Positions 17,132 to 27,400 of a stretch of DNA of 64,000 nt are shown piece after piece (positions within the stretch are counted from its first letter, which is position 1; every line of letters starts with the position of its first letter). Position numbers and translations under genes: made by a program. The DNA is from Methylopumilus sp947499625. GTDB taxonomy: Bacteria; Pseudomonadota; Gammaproteobacteria; Burkholderiales; Methylophilaceae. The notes beneath the pieces were generated by a model. That model worked only from the letters and a program-made list of their open reading frames with translations. It did not search any database and was not told where the DNA came from. The DNA lies in the NCBI GenBank assembly GCA_965234475.1, contig OZ248397.1, positions 1,240,001-1,304,000 on the forward strand, in the 5' to 3' direction.

Positions 17132-18355
17132 TTATTGATATCTTAAAGCTTCAATTGGATGAAGCTTAGCCGCCTTACTTGCTGGATAATAACCAAAGAA
17201 GACACCCACACTCGCAGCCACTGAAAAAGCTAACACGATGGATTGCATTGAAATTAAAATTTCAGCGCCTACCATTTTTTTTACAAGAAGTGCGCCGCCT
17301 AATCCAAGTGCAACTCCAATCACGCAACCTACAATAGAAATCACACACGCCTCTAGAAGAAACTGAAGCAGAATATCTTTTTCGCGAGCGCCTATCGCCA
17401 TACGAATACCAATTTCACGAGTGCGCTCGGTGACCGATACCAACATGATATTCATAATACCGATGCCACCTACAAGAAGCGAGATAGAAGCAATGGCTCC
17501 CAATAACATCGACATCGTTTTTGCGGTTTCACTTGCAGTTTTAGCCATAGCCGTTAAATTTCTCACTGAAAAATCACTTTCCGCATTTTCACGAATATTA
17601 TGTCGCTGACGAATCAAATCATTAATCGCATCTTCAGCAACGCCCATATATTTTTCTGATTTGGCTTGCGCCATAATCATGCGCACACTTCCTGGAATTT
17701 GATTACCAAATAATTTTCTCTGCGCTGTTGTAATGGGGACGATAATGGTATCGTCCTGATCCCGACCATCGAAGCTCTGTCCTTTGCTTTCTAATACACC
17801 CAAAATTGTAAATGGGCTTTTTTTGATGCGAATCGTTTTACCGATAGGATCAATATCATCACCAAATAAATTTTCGGCAACTGTTTTTCCAATAAGAGCC
17901 ACACGGTTTGCAGAGCGGACATCAGCATCTGAAAATAATTCGCCGCTATCGACATTCCATCCGCGAATGGAAAAGTAGGTAGGGGAAGTGCCAATAATCG
18001 ATGTATTCCAATTGTTTCCTGAAAAAATGATTTGTGCATTGCCGGTACTTATGGGAGCAATGGCTGCAATATCTTCCAAGTCCCCAATAGCATTTGCATC
18101 ATTTATATTGAGCGCTGAAGAATTACCTGACCCACTTCTCGAGCCTGAGGCGCTTGAAGAGCCCGACAAAATCACGAATAGATTACTACCCATCGAATCA
18201 ATCGATCTTTTAATAGATTGTTGGGCCCCTTCCCCGATCGCCATCATCAATATCACAGCGCCTACACCAATCACCATACCTAACATAGTTAAGAATGTGC
18301 GAAGACGATTTGCACCCATGGCATGCCAGGCTTCACTTAACATGGAAAAAAACAT
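17132..18355 (-). CDS. macB: MacB-type ABC transporter permease
   Basis: 407 residues. A first membrane helix (about 20-40, FLTMLGMVIGVGAVILMM) leads into a large periplasmic domain, and three membrane helices follow in the last 130 residues (SLLVGGIGIMNIMLVSVTERTREIG is the FtsX-like signature, read in parts). In MacB the ATPase is usually fused; here it is a separate gene directly upstream, as in many beta- and epsilonproteobacterial systems. The permease works as a mechanotransmitter with the adaptor and TolC to expel substrates from the periplasm. It is the last gene of a four-gene operon. Confidence 0.9.
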   Translation of the reverse strand: MFFSMLSEAWHAMGANRLRTFLTMLGMVIGVGAVILMMAIGEGAQQSIKRSIDSMGSNLFVILSGSSSASGSRSGSGNSSALNINDANAIGDLEDIAAIAPISTGNAQIIFSGNNWNTSIIGTSPTYFSIRGWNVDSGELFSDADVRSANRVALIGKTVAENLFGDDIDPIGKTIRIKKSPFTILGVLESKGQSFDGRDQDDTIIVPITTAQRKLFGNQIPGSVRMIMAQAKSEKYMGVAEDAINDLIRQRHNIRENAESDFSVRNLTAMAKTASETAKTMSMLLGAIASISLLVGGIGIMNIMLVSVTERTREIGIRMAIGAREKDILLQFLLEACVISIVGCVIGVALGLGGALLVKKMVGAEILISMQSIVLAFSVAASVGVFFGYYPASKAAKLHPIEALRYQ

Positions 18356-19063
18356 TTAAGCCTCTACCTTTTCTTTTGTATTGCGGTGATCTTCTACAAT
18401 TTTTCCATCTAAGAAACGCACTTGTCGGCTCGCGTGATCTGCAATATCGTTTTCATGAGTGACAATAATAATGGTGTTTCCAATTTGATTAAGCTCATCA
18501 AATATTTTCATAATTTCACCGCTCGTTTTACTATCTAAATTACCTGTAGGTTCATCGGCTAAAATAATGCGCGGTTGATTAACAAGAGCTCTTGCAATAG
18601 CCACTCGCTGCTGCTGTCCTCCTGAAATTTGACTTGGCTTGGAATCAAAATAATTACCTAATCCCATTCTTTCTAAAATATTTTTAGCTATCTTTGTTCT
18701 TAATTCTTTTTGATCTTCAGCATAAACTAATGGTAATGATACATTTTCAACTAAGGTTGATCGCGCAAGTAAATTAAACCCCTGAAAAACAAACCCAATG
18801 GTTTTGTTTCGAAGTTTTGCTAGCTCATTACTACTTAAAGATTTAACGGAATGACCATCGAGCATGTATTCCCCTTTGGTAGGCCGATCCAGGCAGCCTA
18901 AGATATTCATGAAAGTCGATTTACCTGAGCCTGAAGGGCCCATGATTGCAACATATTCGCCATCATCAATCGTTAGATTCACATCTTTGAGAACAGGAAA
19001 AACGCCTGCAGCAGTATCGTAATCTTTATAAAGACCCTGAATCTCAATGACTTTTTTTGTCAT
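18356..19063 (-). CDS. MacB/LolD-type ABC transporter ATPase
   Basis: 235 residues, a complete nucleotide-binding domain. Walker A is GPSGSGKST, the signature is SGGQQQRVAIARAL, Walker B is IILADEPTGNLD, and the switch His is in IIIVTHEND. It directly abuts the permease gene downstream (no gap) and lies 3 bases after the adaptor gene, so it powers that permease. LolD, MacB and FtsE are close relatives; the neighbouring adaptor and TolC point to MacB-type efflux. Confidence 0.93.
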   Translation of the reverse strand: MTKKVIEIQGLYKDYDTAAGVFPVLKDVNLTIDDGEYVAIMGPSGSGKSTFMNILGCLDRPTKGEYMLDGHSVKSLSSNELAKLRNKTIGFVFQGFNLLARSTLVENVSLPLVYAEDQKELRTKIAKNILERMGLGNYFDSKPSQISGGQQQRVAIARALVNQPRIILADEPTGNLDSKTSGEIMKIFDELNQIGNTIIIVTHENDIADHASRQVRFLDGKIVEDHRNTKEKVEA

Positions 19064-19066
19064 AGA

Positions 19067-20269
19067 TTAAAAGACTCGTGGCGGACGACTCGGGCCTTGT
19101 GCATTTGAACCGCCCGGTTTTTGATCTGTTGACATGTCAGCCGTAATCACAAATTCATTCGGCTTAATATCTGAAGACACTATCTCAGTAAATTTGCCAT
19201 TCGTAATGCTTGTTTTAACCCTAATCATTTCAGGCTTGTTGTTTCTTAAGACATAAACTTTGCCAGAACCTAAACCGTCGTTGTTTGTTTTAGCTTTATT
19301 GTCATCTGATTTTTTATCTTTCTTCATGGCTAATTTCATTTCTTCATTTTTAGGTCGATAACGTAAAGCCGCGTTAGGTACTAATAAAACATTGTCATGT
19401 TTTGCAAAATTAATATTCACGTACGCTGTCATGCCTGGTAATAAAAGTTGATCTGGATTATCCACTGAAATCACGACGTCATAAGTCACAACATTCGCTG
19501 TATTTGTTGGATTGAGTCTAATTTGTTTAACCATACCTTCAAAATTTTGATTAGGAAATGCATCTACATTAAATTTAGCTGTTTGGCCGACTCGAATACG
19601 TCCAATATCTGCTTCTGCATAACTTGTATCGATTTGCATCTTGGATAAGTCTTGCGCAATTTTAAACAAGGTCGGTGTTTGTAAGCTTGCTGCCACCGTT
19701 TGACCGACATCTACCACACGGTCCACAACAACGCCTGCCACAGGTGACTTAATAATGGAATAGCCATAATTCGTTTGATCACGTTTGAGTTGTGCTTTGG
19801 TCGTACTTAATTGCGCTTCGGCAGATTTTAAAGCTTGAATCGCTTGATCAAGCTCTTGTTTAGATACATATTCTTGTTGTAATAAGTTTCGCATTCTTGC
19901 TTCATTCGCTTTGGCTAATTCGAGCGAAGCTTCATTATTTTTTACATTACCTAGCGATTGTGCAATTTGTGCTTTAAATAATTCATCTTCAAGCTCTAAA
20001 AGGATTTGGCCTTTTTTTACCTGATCGTTATAGTCCGCGTAGATTTTTTTAACACGACCTGAAACTTGGGTGCCCACATTCACAAGCGTCACAGGATTGA
20101 TCGTACCATTCGCTGTCACATTTTGTTCAATATCGCCCATCGTGACTGGCTGGAGTCGATATAAATCTTCAGGTTTCTTTTTATTCGAGAGTTGATACAC
20201 ATAATAGGCACCAAATAGAAAAGCTAAAATTAAAGCAATATTAATTAAATGAGTGGCTAACTTTTTCAT
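19067..20269 (-). CDS. macA: MacA-type periplasmic adaptor (HlyD/RND adaptor family)
   Basis: 400 residues. An N-terminal membrane anchor (about 8-26) is followed by a split biotinyl-lipoyl domain (VNVGTQVSGRVKKIYADYND and SIIKSPVAGVVVDRVVDVGQ in parts), a coiled-coil hairpin (about 100-165) and a beta-barrel domain. A low-complexity Lys/Asp segment (MKKDKKSDDNKAKTNND) sits near residue 315. The protein ends in a Pro/Gly-rich tail. It bridges the ABC permease to the outer-membrane channel and lies in operon with both. Confidence 0.92.
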   Translation of the reverse strand: MKKLATHLINIALILAFLFGAYYVYQLSNKKKPEDLYRLQPVTMGDIEQNVTANGTINPVTLVNVGTQVSGRVKKIYADYNDQVKKGQILLELEDELFKAQIAQSLGNVKNNEASLELAKANEARMRNLLQQEYVSKQELDQAIQALKSAEAQLSTTKAQLKRDQTNYGYSIIKSPVAGVVVDRVVDVGQTVAASLQTPTLFKIAQDLSKMQIDTSYAEADIGRIRVGQTAKFNVDAFPNQNFEGMVKQIRLNPTNTANVVTYDVVISVDNPDQLLLPGMTAYVNINFAKHDNVLLVPNAALRYRPKNEEMKLAMKKDKKSDDNKAKTNNDGLGSGKVYVLRNNKPEMIRVKTSITNGKFTEIVSSDIKPNEFVITADMSTDQKPGGSNAQGPSRPPRVF

Positions 20270-20274
20270 ATGTT

Positions 20275-21684
20275 TTATTGTCTTTTCTTTTCGGGTAATT
20301 TCTGAATCATTGCATTATCAAGGACACCTATCGATTGAGCAAGAGTTGTTCTTGCAATATTCCAATTTAAAACTGATTGTATTTTTTGTTGTTTTGCATT
20401 GGCTAAAGCACTTTGTGCACTGAGCGTATCAATGATATTTCCAACGCCTTCTTTGTAACGTCCTAATGACACACGCGATGATTCTTCGGCGCTCAAAAGT
20501 AAAACATTAGACGCAGCAATCGATTCATTCGCTGTCTTTAAATTTTGATAAGCCGTCCATACATCAAGGGATACCTGAAGTTTTAGCTGATCTCTTTTTG
20601 AAGCATTCAATTCTGCAGTGGCTTCAGCTGAACGGATCAGATAAGTAGGTTTGTATCCTTCAAAAAGAGGGATACTTAAAAAAAGTCCAAGTTGCGAACT
20701 ATTTTGAGAGGTTTGTCCTAATAAATTTTCATCATATTGATTGGAAGCGTCAATCCTAAATTTAGGTTTAGCATCTGCTTTGACGGACTCAATTTTAGCT
20801 AATGAGGCTTTTAATTGTGCTTCGCTAGCCATTAAGTCAGGCCTTTGGAGCCTTGCCTGCTCAATTAAAGCATCAATATCTTGATCTATTAATTCAGGAA
20901 TATCATCAAGCTTGCTGTCAGCAATTTGAAAATTAATATTTGCAGGCGCTCCCATGACGTTAGCAAGATTTCCATAAGCCACTTTCAATGTGCCTTCGTT
21001 TCTGAGTTTAGTAAGTGTGGCATTGGCAAATGAGGTTTGCGCTTGAAGTTTGTCTGCAGGGGTTGCAATGCCCGCAATATACTTAGCCTCTGCTGATTTA
21101 AAACTTTCTTGAGAAAGACGCTCAGTCTCAATCGACGCATTGAGAATTGCTCGACTTGCATGAACTTGATAAAAGCCATTCACTGCAGCTAATAGCACAG
21201 TTTGGACTGTTGCATTTTGAGTGGCACTTGCTGCCCTTAAAAGCTGATTGGCATTTTCAAAATTAGCATCGCGACTGCCGAAATCATACAAAAGATAAGA
21301 TGCAACAATTCTGTTTGTAGCATTCGAATAGTTTGTTGTCCGATTTTTATTTTCTGTTACTGACAAAGTGTCTGTCACTGATGGAAAGAATAGTGATCGC
21401 GCTACGCCAACTTGTGCTGATTGAACTTTAGCGTTTGCATAAACTTCTCTTGTTTGAGGGTTACGACAAAGGGCCGCTTCGGTGACTTCGACCAAAGATA
21501 AAGGTTTGTCATAAGACTTCTGACTGCATGGGTCGCTTACTGACGGGTCGATATACCCTTGGGGAATAAGTTGAATATTCTCTTCTTTTAAATCTTTATC
21601 TGAATACCATATTGATTCAAGCGCGAAGGCTGGAATAAGGGTCCCTAATAAAGAAAAGGTAAGAAAAAAACGAGAAAAATTCAA
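20275..21684 (-). CDS. TolC-family outer membrane efflux protein
   Basis: 469 residues with a signal peptide (FFLTFSLLGTLIPAFA) and two repeats of the outer-membrane efflux protein domain: LVEVTEAALCRNPQTREVYANA near residue 70, then long helical coils around 150-270 and 340-460. It forms the trimeric outer-membrane channel of the MacAB-type pump downstream. It is the first gene of the operon, followed after 5 bases by the adaptor. Confidence 0.92.
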   Translation of the reverse strand: MNFSRFFLTFSLLGTLIPAFALESIWYSDKDLKEENIQLIPQGYIDPSVSDPCSQKSYDKPLSLVEVTEAALCRNPQTREVYANAKVQSAQVGVARSLFFPSVTDTLSVTENKNRTTNYSNATNRIVASYLLYDFGSRDANFENANQLLRAASATQNATVQTVLLAAVNGFYQVHASRAILNASIETERLSQESFKSAEAKYIAGIATPADKLQAQTSFANATLTKLRNEGTLKVAYGNLANVMGAPANINFQIADSKLDDIPELIDQDIDALIEQARLQRPDLMASEAQLKASLAKIESVKADAKPKFRIDASNQYDENLLGQTSQNSSQLGLFLSIPLFEGYKPTYLIRSAEATAELNASKRDQLKLQVSLDVWTAYQNLKTANESIAASNVLLLSAEESSRVSLGRYKEGVGNIIDTLSAQSALANAKQQKIQSVLNWNIARTTLAQSIGVLDNAMIQKLPEKKRQ

Positions 21685-22027
21685 ATGTAAAAATCTTTAT
21701 AAAAAACAGCTTGTTAAGTGCCTCATAATGGACAAAATTTTATCATGAGAGCACGTTGGGTAGACTAGGTTCAAGCCTATTTAATTCAAAAAATAAGGGA
21801 AAATTATTTGGCTAAACTTAAATAGCGGTCTTGCGTAATTAAGTCGATTCACAATGACGTACAATTCGATACAATTATTATAGCCGACAAGACAAAAAAG
21901 GCACCCGTTTTTATATCTATTTTGATGCGATTGTATCAAAATAATCACGCTTAAATCTCTGATTTTTATAATAGTTTTAGTATTCAGATTTTATAAAAAA
22001 TTACGCTTAATACAGTATAATTTACCT
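21685..22027. promoter_or_regulatory. Divergent regulatory region between the MacAB-type and metal-efflux operons
   Basis: This 343-base AT-rich gap has no gene. It holds several ordered motifs: three ACAAT copies with an exact 10-base period (21851, 21861, 21871), an inverted pair GATACAAT (21868) / ATTGTATC (21930), and two direct copies of AATYACGCTTAA (21943 and 21999) with an inverted GCGTAATT at 21833. An imperfect palindrome around CTCAT...ATGAG (21722-21749) lies near the TolC start. TATAAT hexamers occur at 21967 and 22016, without convincing -35 boxes. This probably contains regulator sites for one or both efflux operons, but no regulator gene is adjacent. Confidence 0.45.
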
Positions 22028-23275
22028 ATGCGCTCTTACCTTTTTTTAGTCATTTGGGGATTCATTTGCTTGAATTCCACTGCCTCACAAGCGATTGGCG
22101 CACCTCAATTTTCTTTAGAGCAATTATTGCAACTTGCTGCACAAGAAAATCCCATCATGAATATATTAAAAGCACAGGAAGATGCTGCACGCTCATCAAT
22201 TAAAACAGCAGAGTCTTTTTTAAATCCTGAAATTGAAGCAGGATCAGGCCCCAGCAAAGACAGAATTACATCGCAAGACAGAAAAGATAATTGGGGCGTT
22301 ACCATTTCTCAGCCACTTGAATTTCCTAATGTAAGAAGTGCAAGACGTGCAATTGCGGAATCTAAACTGCAATATTCAGAATCTAGTTCGTTGGCTACTA
22401 AAGTAAATTTGAATTTACAAATTAAAAAACGTTTTTATAATGTCATTCAAAATCAGGAAATATTAAGAATTGCAGAAAATGATCGAGATTCTTTACGTGA
22501 TATTCGTGGACGCGTAGCGCTTAAAGTAGATGTGGGAGACTCGCCTCGTTATGAACTTATTAAAGCTGACACTGAACTCATTTCGGCAGAGCGAGATGCA
22601 CAAGCTGCTAAATTAAAAATTTATGAAAGTAAGCTTTACTTAAAAGGGCTTGTTGGGAAATCGATTCCCGATGAATTCGATGTAATTGGTATCATGCCTG
22701 ACTCAAGCATCAAACTTGATATCAATCAAATACGTAATGAAATTAACAATAGCCCTAGAATAAAGCAAATTAAAGCCGCTTCTGAAGTGGCGGAAAATCG
22801 TTTACGTCTGGAAGAAAAATTAGTCACCCCTGGCGTCACTTTAAAAGCAGGCGTTAATCAGGATCCTGATTTAACAAGTTATCGCTTTGGATTAAGTATC
22901 CCTTTGCCTTTATGGAATCAAAGACAAGGACAAATAGGTGAAGCGAGTGCTAACTTTCAAGAAGTTCAAGCGCAATTGAGCGATCAAGAACTTACCTTAA
23001 CCCGCGATGTTGAATCTGCTTATCAAAGATATTTAATTGCACAACAACAAGTAACTATCTTTGAATCAAGTTTACTTAATCAAGCTGAATCTGTATTAAA
23101 AGTAGTGGAGGCGGCTTACCGATATGGTGAGAGAGGTATTCTAGAATATCTTGATGCACAACGCACTTTCCGACTTGTTAAAAAAGATTATTTAACGGCA
23201 CGTCATGATTATGTTGTAGCTATTTTAGACATTGAACAATTACTTGGTATTGAACTCATGAGGAATCAAATCTAA
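22028..23275 (+). CDS. czcC: CzcC/CusC-type outer membrane channel of a metal efflux RND system
   Basis: 415 residues with a signal peptide (FICLNSTASQA) and an outer-membrane efflux fold: coiled stretches at about 40-200 and 240-410, with PEIEAGSGPSKDRI early and AAYRYGERGILEYLDAQRT, typical of CzcC-like proteins, late. It belongs to the family that exports divalent or monovalent metals with CzcB and CzcA. Its stop shares a base with the adaptor start (TAATG), so the operon is tightly coupled. Confidence 0.88.
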   Translation: MRSYLFLVIWGFICLNSTASQAIGAPQFSLEQLLQLAAQENPIMNILKAQEDAARSSIKTAESFLNPEIEAGSGPSKDRITSQDRKDNWGVTISQPLEFPNVRSARRAIAESKLQYSESSSLATKVNLNLQIKKRFYNVIQNQEILRIAENDRDSLRDIRGRVALKVDVGDSPRYELIKADTELISAERDAQAAKLKIYESKLYLKGLVGKSIPDEFDVIGIMPDSSIKLDINQIRNEINNSPRIKQIKAASEVAENRLRLEEKLVTPGVTLKAGVNQDPDLTSYRFGLSIPLPLWNQRQGQIGEASANFQEVQAQLSDQELTLTRDVESAYQRYLIAQQQVTIFESSLLNQAESVLKVVEAAYRYGERGILEYLDAQRTFRLVKKDYLTARHDYVVAILDIEQLLGIELMRNQI

Positions 23276-24420
23276 TGAAAAAGTGTTTATTTTATTTATT
23301 GCTCATTTTATCTCTGCTGACGATTGGGCTCGTTGGCTGCTCAAAAAAACAAGAGGTTGCAAAAGAAGAGAAGAAAGACCCGCTCGAAATAGTTATTACG
23401 CCTATCATTCAAAGCCAAATTAAAATTGATAAAGCAGATAAGGCTGAAATTAGTGAGGCAGTGAATGTGCCCGGTCGTATCGAAGTTCAACAAAATCGAC
23501 TCGCTAAGATTGGCTCTCCTGTGACCGGACGTGTCAGTGACATTCAGGTATCTTTAGGGCAAATTGTCAAAGCAGGTCAAATTCTAGCCAAAGTAAATAG
23601 CGTTGAACTCACCCAAACACAATTGATTTTCATTAAAGCTAAGCAACAAATTGGCCTTAAAACAAAAGCAGTGGTTCGCGCAAAACTTTTATTTGAAGCC
23701 GATGTGATCAGTAAAGCTGAAATGCAACGTATTGAAGCCGAACTTGATTCAGTCACAGCGGAATTTGATGCCACAGAAGATCAATTAGAAATTTTAGGTA
23801 TGACAAAAGCTGCTATTCAAAAACTATCGAACTCTAGCACTGTTAATTCTTATAGCGATGTCACAAGTCGCATTGCAGGTATTGTGATCTCTAAACATGT
23901 CAATATTGGTCAAGTAGTTCAGCCTGCGGACGAACTTTTTTCTGTGGCAGACTTAAATCATCTTTGGGCAGTGGCTGAAGTGCCAGAGCAACAAGTGGCT
24001 TTTATTCAAAAAGATCAAGAAGTGGCCATCGACATTCCGGCGCTTGATGATACACGCGTCAAAGGGAAAATTATTTATGTAGGTGATATTGTCAACCCAG
24101 AAACAAGAACCGTATTAATCAGAACTGAAATAGATAACTCAAATCAAATGTTAAAACCGGATATGTTGATTACCGTGACCGTGCAATCTAAAAAAATATC
24201 TAAACTTGCCGTTCCATCCTCAGCCGTTGTCCGAGAAAATGATCGTAGTTATGTTTTTGCGCAAATAGGTCCTAATAAATTCCGTCTAAGAGAAATTGAA
24301 ATTGGTTCTCGTGATGGCAACATGGTCAGCGTCTTAAGCGGTATTACCATCGGAGAAACTATTGTGGTGGACGGTGCATTCCATCTTAATAATGAGCGCA
24401 AAAAGAAAGAACTTGAATAA
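23275..24420 (+). CDS. czcB: CzcB/CusB-type periplasmic adaptor of a metal efflux RND system
   Basis: 381 residues with a lipoprotein signal (lipobox LVGC, Cys22). The lipoyl halves are GSPVTGRVSDIQVSLGQIVK and SRIAGIVISKHVNIGQVVQ, separated by a helical hairpin (about 110-180). A beta-barrel domain follows, including LNHLWAVAEVPEQQVAFI. There is no His/Met-rich metal-binding N-terminal extension, unlike some CzcB/CusB members. It links the RND pump CzcA to the outer-membrane protein. The gap to czcA is 2 bases. Confidence 0.9.
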   Translation: MKKCLFYLLLILSLLTIGLVGCSKKQEVAKEEKKDPLEIVITPIIQSQIKIDKADKAEISEAVNVPGRIEVQQNRLAKIGSPVTGRVSDIQVSLGQIVKAGQILAKVNSVELTQTQLIFIKAKQQIGLKTKAVVRAKLLFEADVISKAEMQRIEAELDSVTAEFDATEDQLEILGMTKAAIQKLSNSSTVNSYSDVTSRIAGIVISKHVNIGQVVQPADELFSVADLNHLWAVAEVPEQQVAFIQKDQEVAIDIPALDDTRVKGKIIYVGDIVNPETRTVLIRTEIDNSNQMLKPDMLITVTVQSKKISKLAVPSSAVVRENDRSYVFAQIGPNKFRLREIEIGSRDGNMVSVLSGITIGETIVVDGAFHLNNERKKKELE

Positions 24421-24422
24421 AG

Positions 24423-27400
24423 ATGATTGAATCGCTTGTTAGGGGGTCCATTCAACAACGACTAGTTGTGCTTGTGATTGCATTAATGCTGATGCTTGCC
24501 GGCGTTTTTGCAGTTAAAAAACTTTCCGTTGACGCATTCCCAGATGTGACCAACATTCAAGTCTTAATTGCAACGAATGCCTCCGGCAAATCGCCCGAAG
24601 AGGTTGAACGCTTTATTACAGTTCCCATTGAAATCGGTATGACAGGATTGCCTGGCTTAACTGAAATGCGGTCTCTTAATAAAAATGGACTCTCACTCAT
24701 TACATTAGTATTCACTGATGACACAGGCGTCTATTTCGCAAGACAACTCGTTATGGAACGTCTAGCAGAAGTTATGTCAAAAATGCCAGAGGGGGTGACG
24801 CCTGTTTTAGGTCCAGTTTCAACAGGCCTGGGCGAAATTTATCAATACACATTAGATAAGTCTTCTGATGGCACTAAAGAGCTTTCTCAAGAAGATTTAA
24901 CTGAAAGACGCAGCGCGCAAGATTGGGTCGTAAGACCGTTGCTTCGAAGTATTCCAGGCGTTGCTGAAATTAATTCACAAGGCGGGTATGTCAAACAATA
25001 CCAAACGCTTGTCGACCCAGATCGTTTAAGTCATTACGGTTTAAAACTGAGCGATGTTTATTTAGCACTCGCTAAAAATAATACGAATAGTGGCGCAGGT
25101 GTTCTTCCTCAATATGAAGAACAATATCTCATACGAGGTGTAGGCCTTATTCAACATCTTGATGATATCCGTGCCATCGTTTTAAAAGAACGTAATGGTG
25201 TGCCTGTCTATATGAGAGATGTAGCTGAGGTAAAGCTTGGTCACGAAGTTCGTGTGGGATCCCTCATTAAAAATGGTGATACTGAAGCCGTGGGAGGTGT
25301 TGTCATGATGATGCGAGGTGGCAATGCCAAAGAAGTCGTTTCTCGAATTAAAGCGCGCGTTAAAGAAATCAATGAAAAGAAAATGCTCCCTGGCAATCTA
25401 GAAATTAAACCCTTCTATGATCGAAGTGAACTTGTCGATGCAGCACTGCTTACCGTCATTAAAGTCCTCATCGAGGGTGTGATTCTTGTGATTGCAATTC
25501 TTTTCTTATTCTTAGGTGATGTACGTTCAAGTCTTATCGTGGTGATGACCTTATTATTGACACCGCTCATGACATTTATGGTGATGAATTACTATGGTAT
25601 CTCAGCTAATCTTATGTCGCTCGGAGGACTTACTATTGCGATTGGTCTTATGGTCGATGGATCTGTCGTGGTCGTTGAAAACACTTTTCATAGGCTGGGT
25701 CATGACAAAAGTACGGGAAAACTTCGAATTATTTTAGAGTCAGCTACTGAAGTAGGTAAGCCTGTTTTATTTGGTATTGGTATTATTATTTTAGTGTTTT
25801 TACCGCTTATGACTATGCAAGGCATGGAAGGTAAAATGTTCGCACCTCTGGCAGTGACGATTGCGATTGCTTTATTTATTTCGTTAATTTTATCTTTTAC
25901 CTTAACGCCTGTCTTATGTTCTTATTTTTTAAAAGGAGGCAATGGTGATGATACAAAAATTATCCAATGGATTAAAAAGCCTTACCTTCTTTTACTTCAA
26001 AAATCATTACACAATGAACGTAAAACAATGTTGATTGCGGTTAGCGCCTTTGTTTTTTCAATTTTCATTATTCCTTTTTTAGGTACATCATTTATTCCAG
26101 AAATGAAGGAAGGCTCCATTGTGCCGGGCATTCTTCGTGTGCCTAATATCTCTCTGGAAGAGTCGAATGAAATGGAAAAACAAGCCATGAAAGCGATCAT
26201 GACTGTGCCTGGTGTGAAGTCAGCTATATCTTCTGTGGGCCGAGGAGAAAGTCCAGCAGATCCTCAAGCACAAAATGAATCCACGCCTATCGTAAGCTTA
26301 AAACCAAAAAATGAATGGCCCAAAGGTTGGACACAAGATGACATCGCCGATGCCATTCAAGAAAAACTGAAATTCTTGTTAGGTGTTCAAGTGATTATGA
26401 TGCAGCCTATTTCAGATCGCGTTGATGAACTGCTTACGGGAGTGAGGGCTGATGTGGCTGTTAAAATCTTCGGTGAAGATTTGCGGGTACTTAAAAGTAA
26501 AGCCGATGAAATTGCAAAACGTGTCTCTAAAATTCCGGGGGCTGCAGACATTAAAATTGAAAAAATTTCAGGCCAACAATACCTTAATATTAATTTAGAT
26601 CGTCAAGCAATTGCACGATATGGATTTAATGCTTCTGACATCAATGATTTTATTGAAACGGCCATTGGTGGCAAGATTGCAACGCGCGTTTTCGAAGGTC
26701 AGCGAAGTTATAGTGCCGCAGTCAGATTTCCTGAAAATCATCGTAATGATGTCGAAGCTATTAAAGATATGCTCATGACAGCGCCAAATGGCTCAAGGAT
26801 TGCTTTAAAAAATCTTGCACAAATTGAATTACGAGATGGACCTGCACAAATTAGTCGTGAATTTGCAAAACGAAGAATTGTGGTTGGTATTAATGTAAAG
26901 GATCGTGACTTGGGTGGTTTTGTAGCAGAGCTCCAAAAAATGATCAATGACGAAGTGAAATTACCTGGTGGCTATTATTTTGAATACGGCGGTCAATTTG
27001 AAAACATGCAGCGCGCTTTAAGTCATTTGGCCATGATCGTTCCTATTACGATAGCTGCTATTTTCTTCTTACTCTTTTTGCTTTTTAATTCACTTCGTTA
27101 CGCCACCATGATCATTACGGTGCTTCCTTTTGCAGCAATTGGCGGTGTGTTTGGTTTAGCAATTACTGGTGAATATTTATCTGTACCAGCATCGGTTGGA
27201 TTTATAGCACTTTGTGGTATCGCCGTTTTAAATGGTGTGGTACTTATCACATGCATCCAGGGCTTAAGAAGAGATGGTATGAATCAATTAGAGGCTATTA
27301 CCGAAGGCTGTAAACAACGCTTGCGACCCGTTCTAATGACAGCTACAGTGGCTTTACTAGCGCTTGTTCCATTCTTATTTGCCACAGGTCCTGGGTCTGA

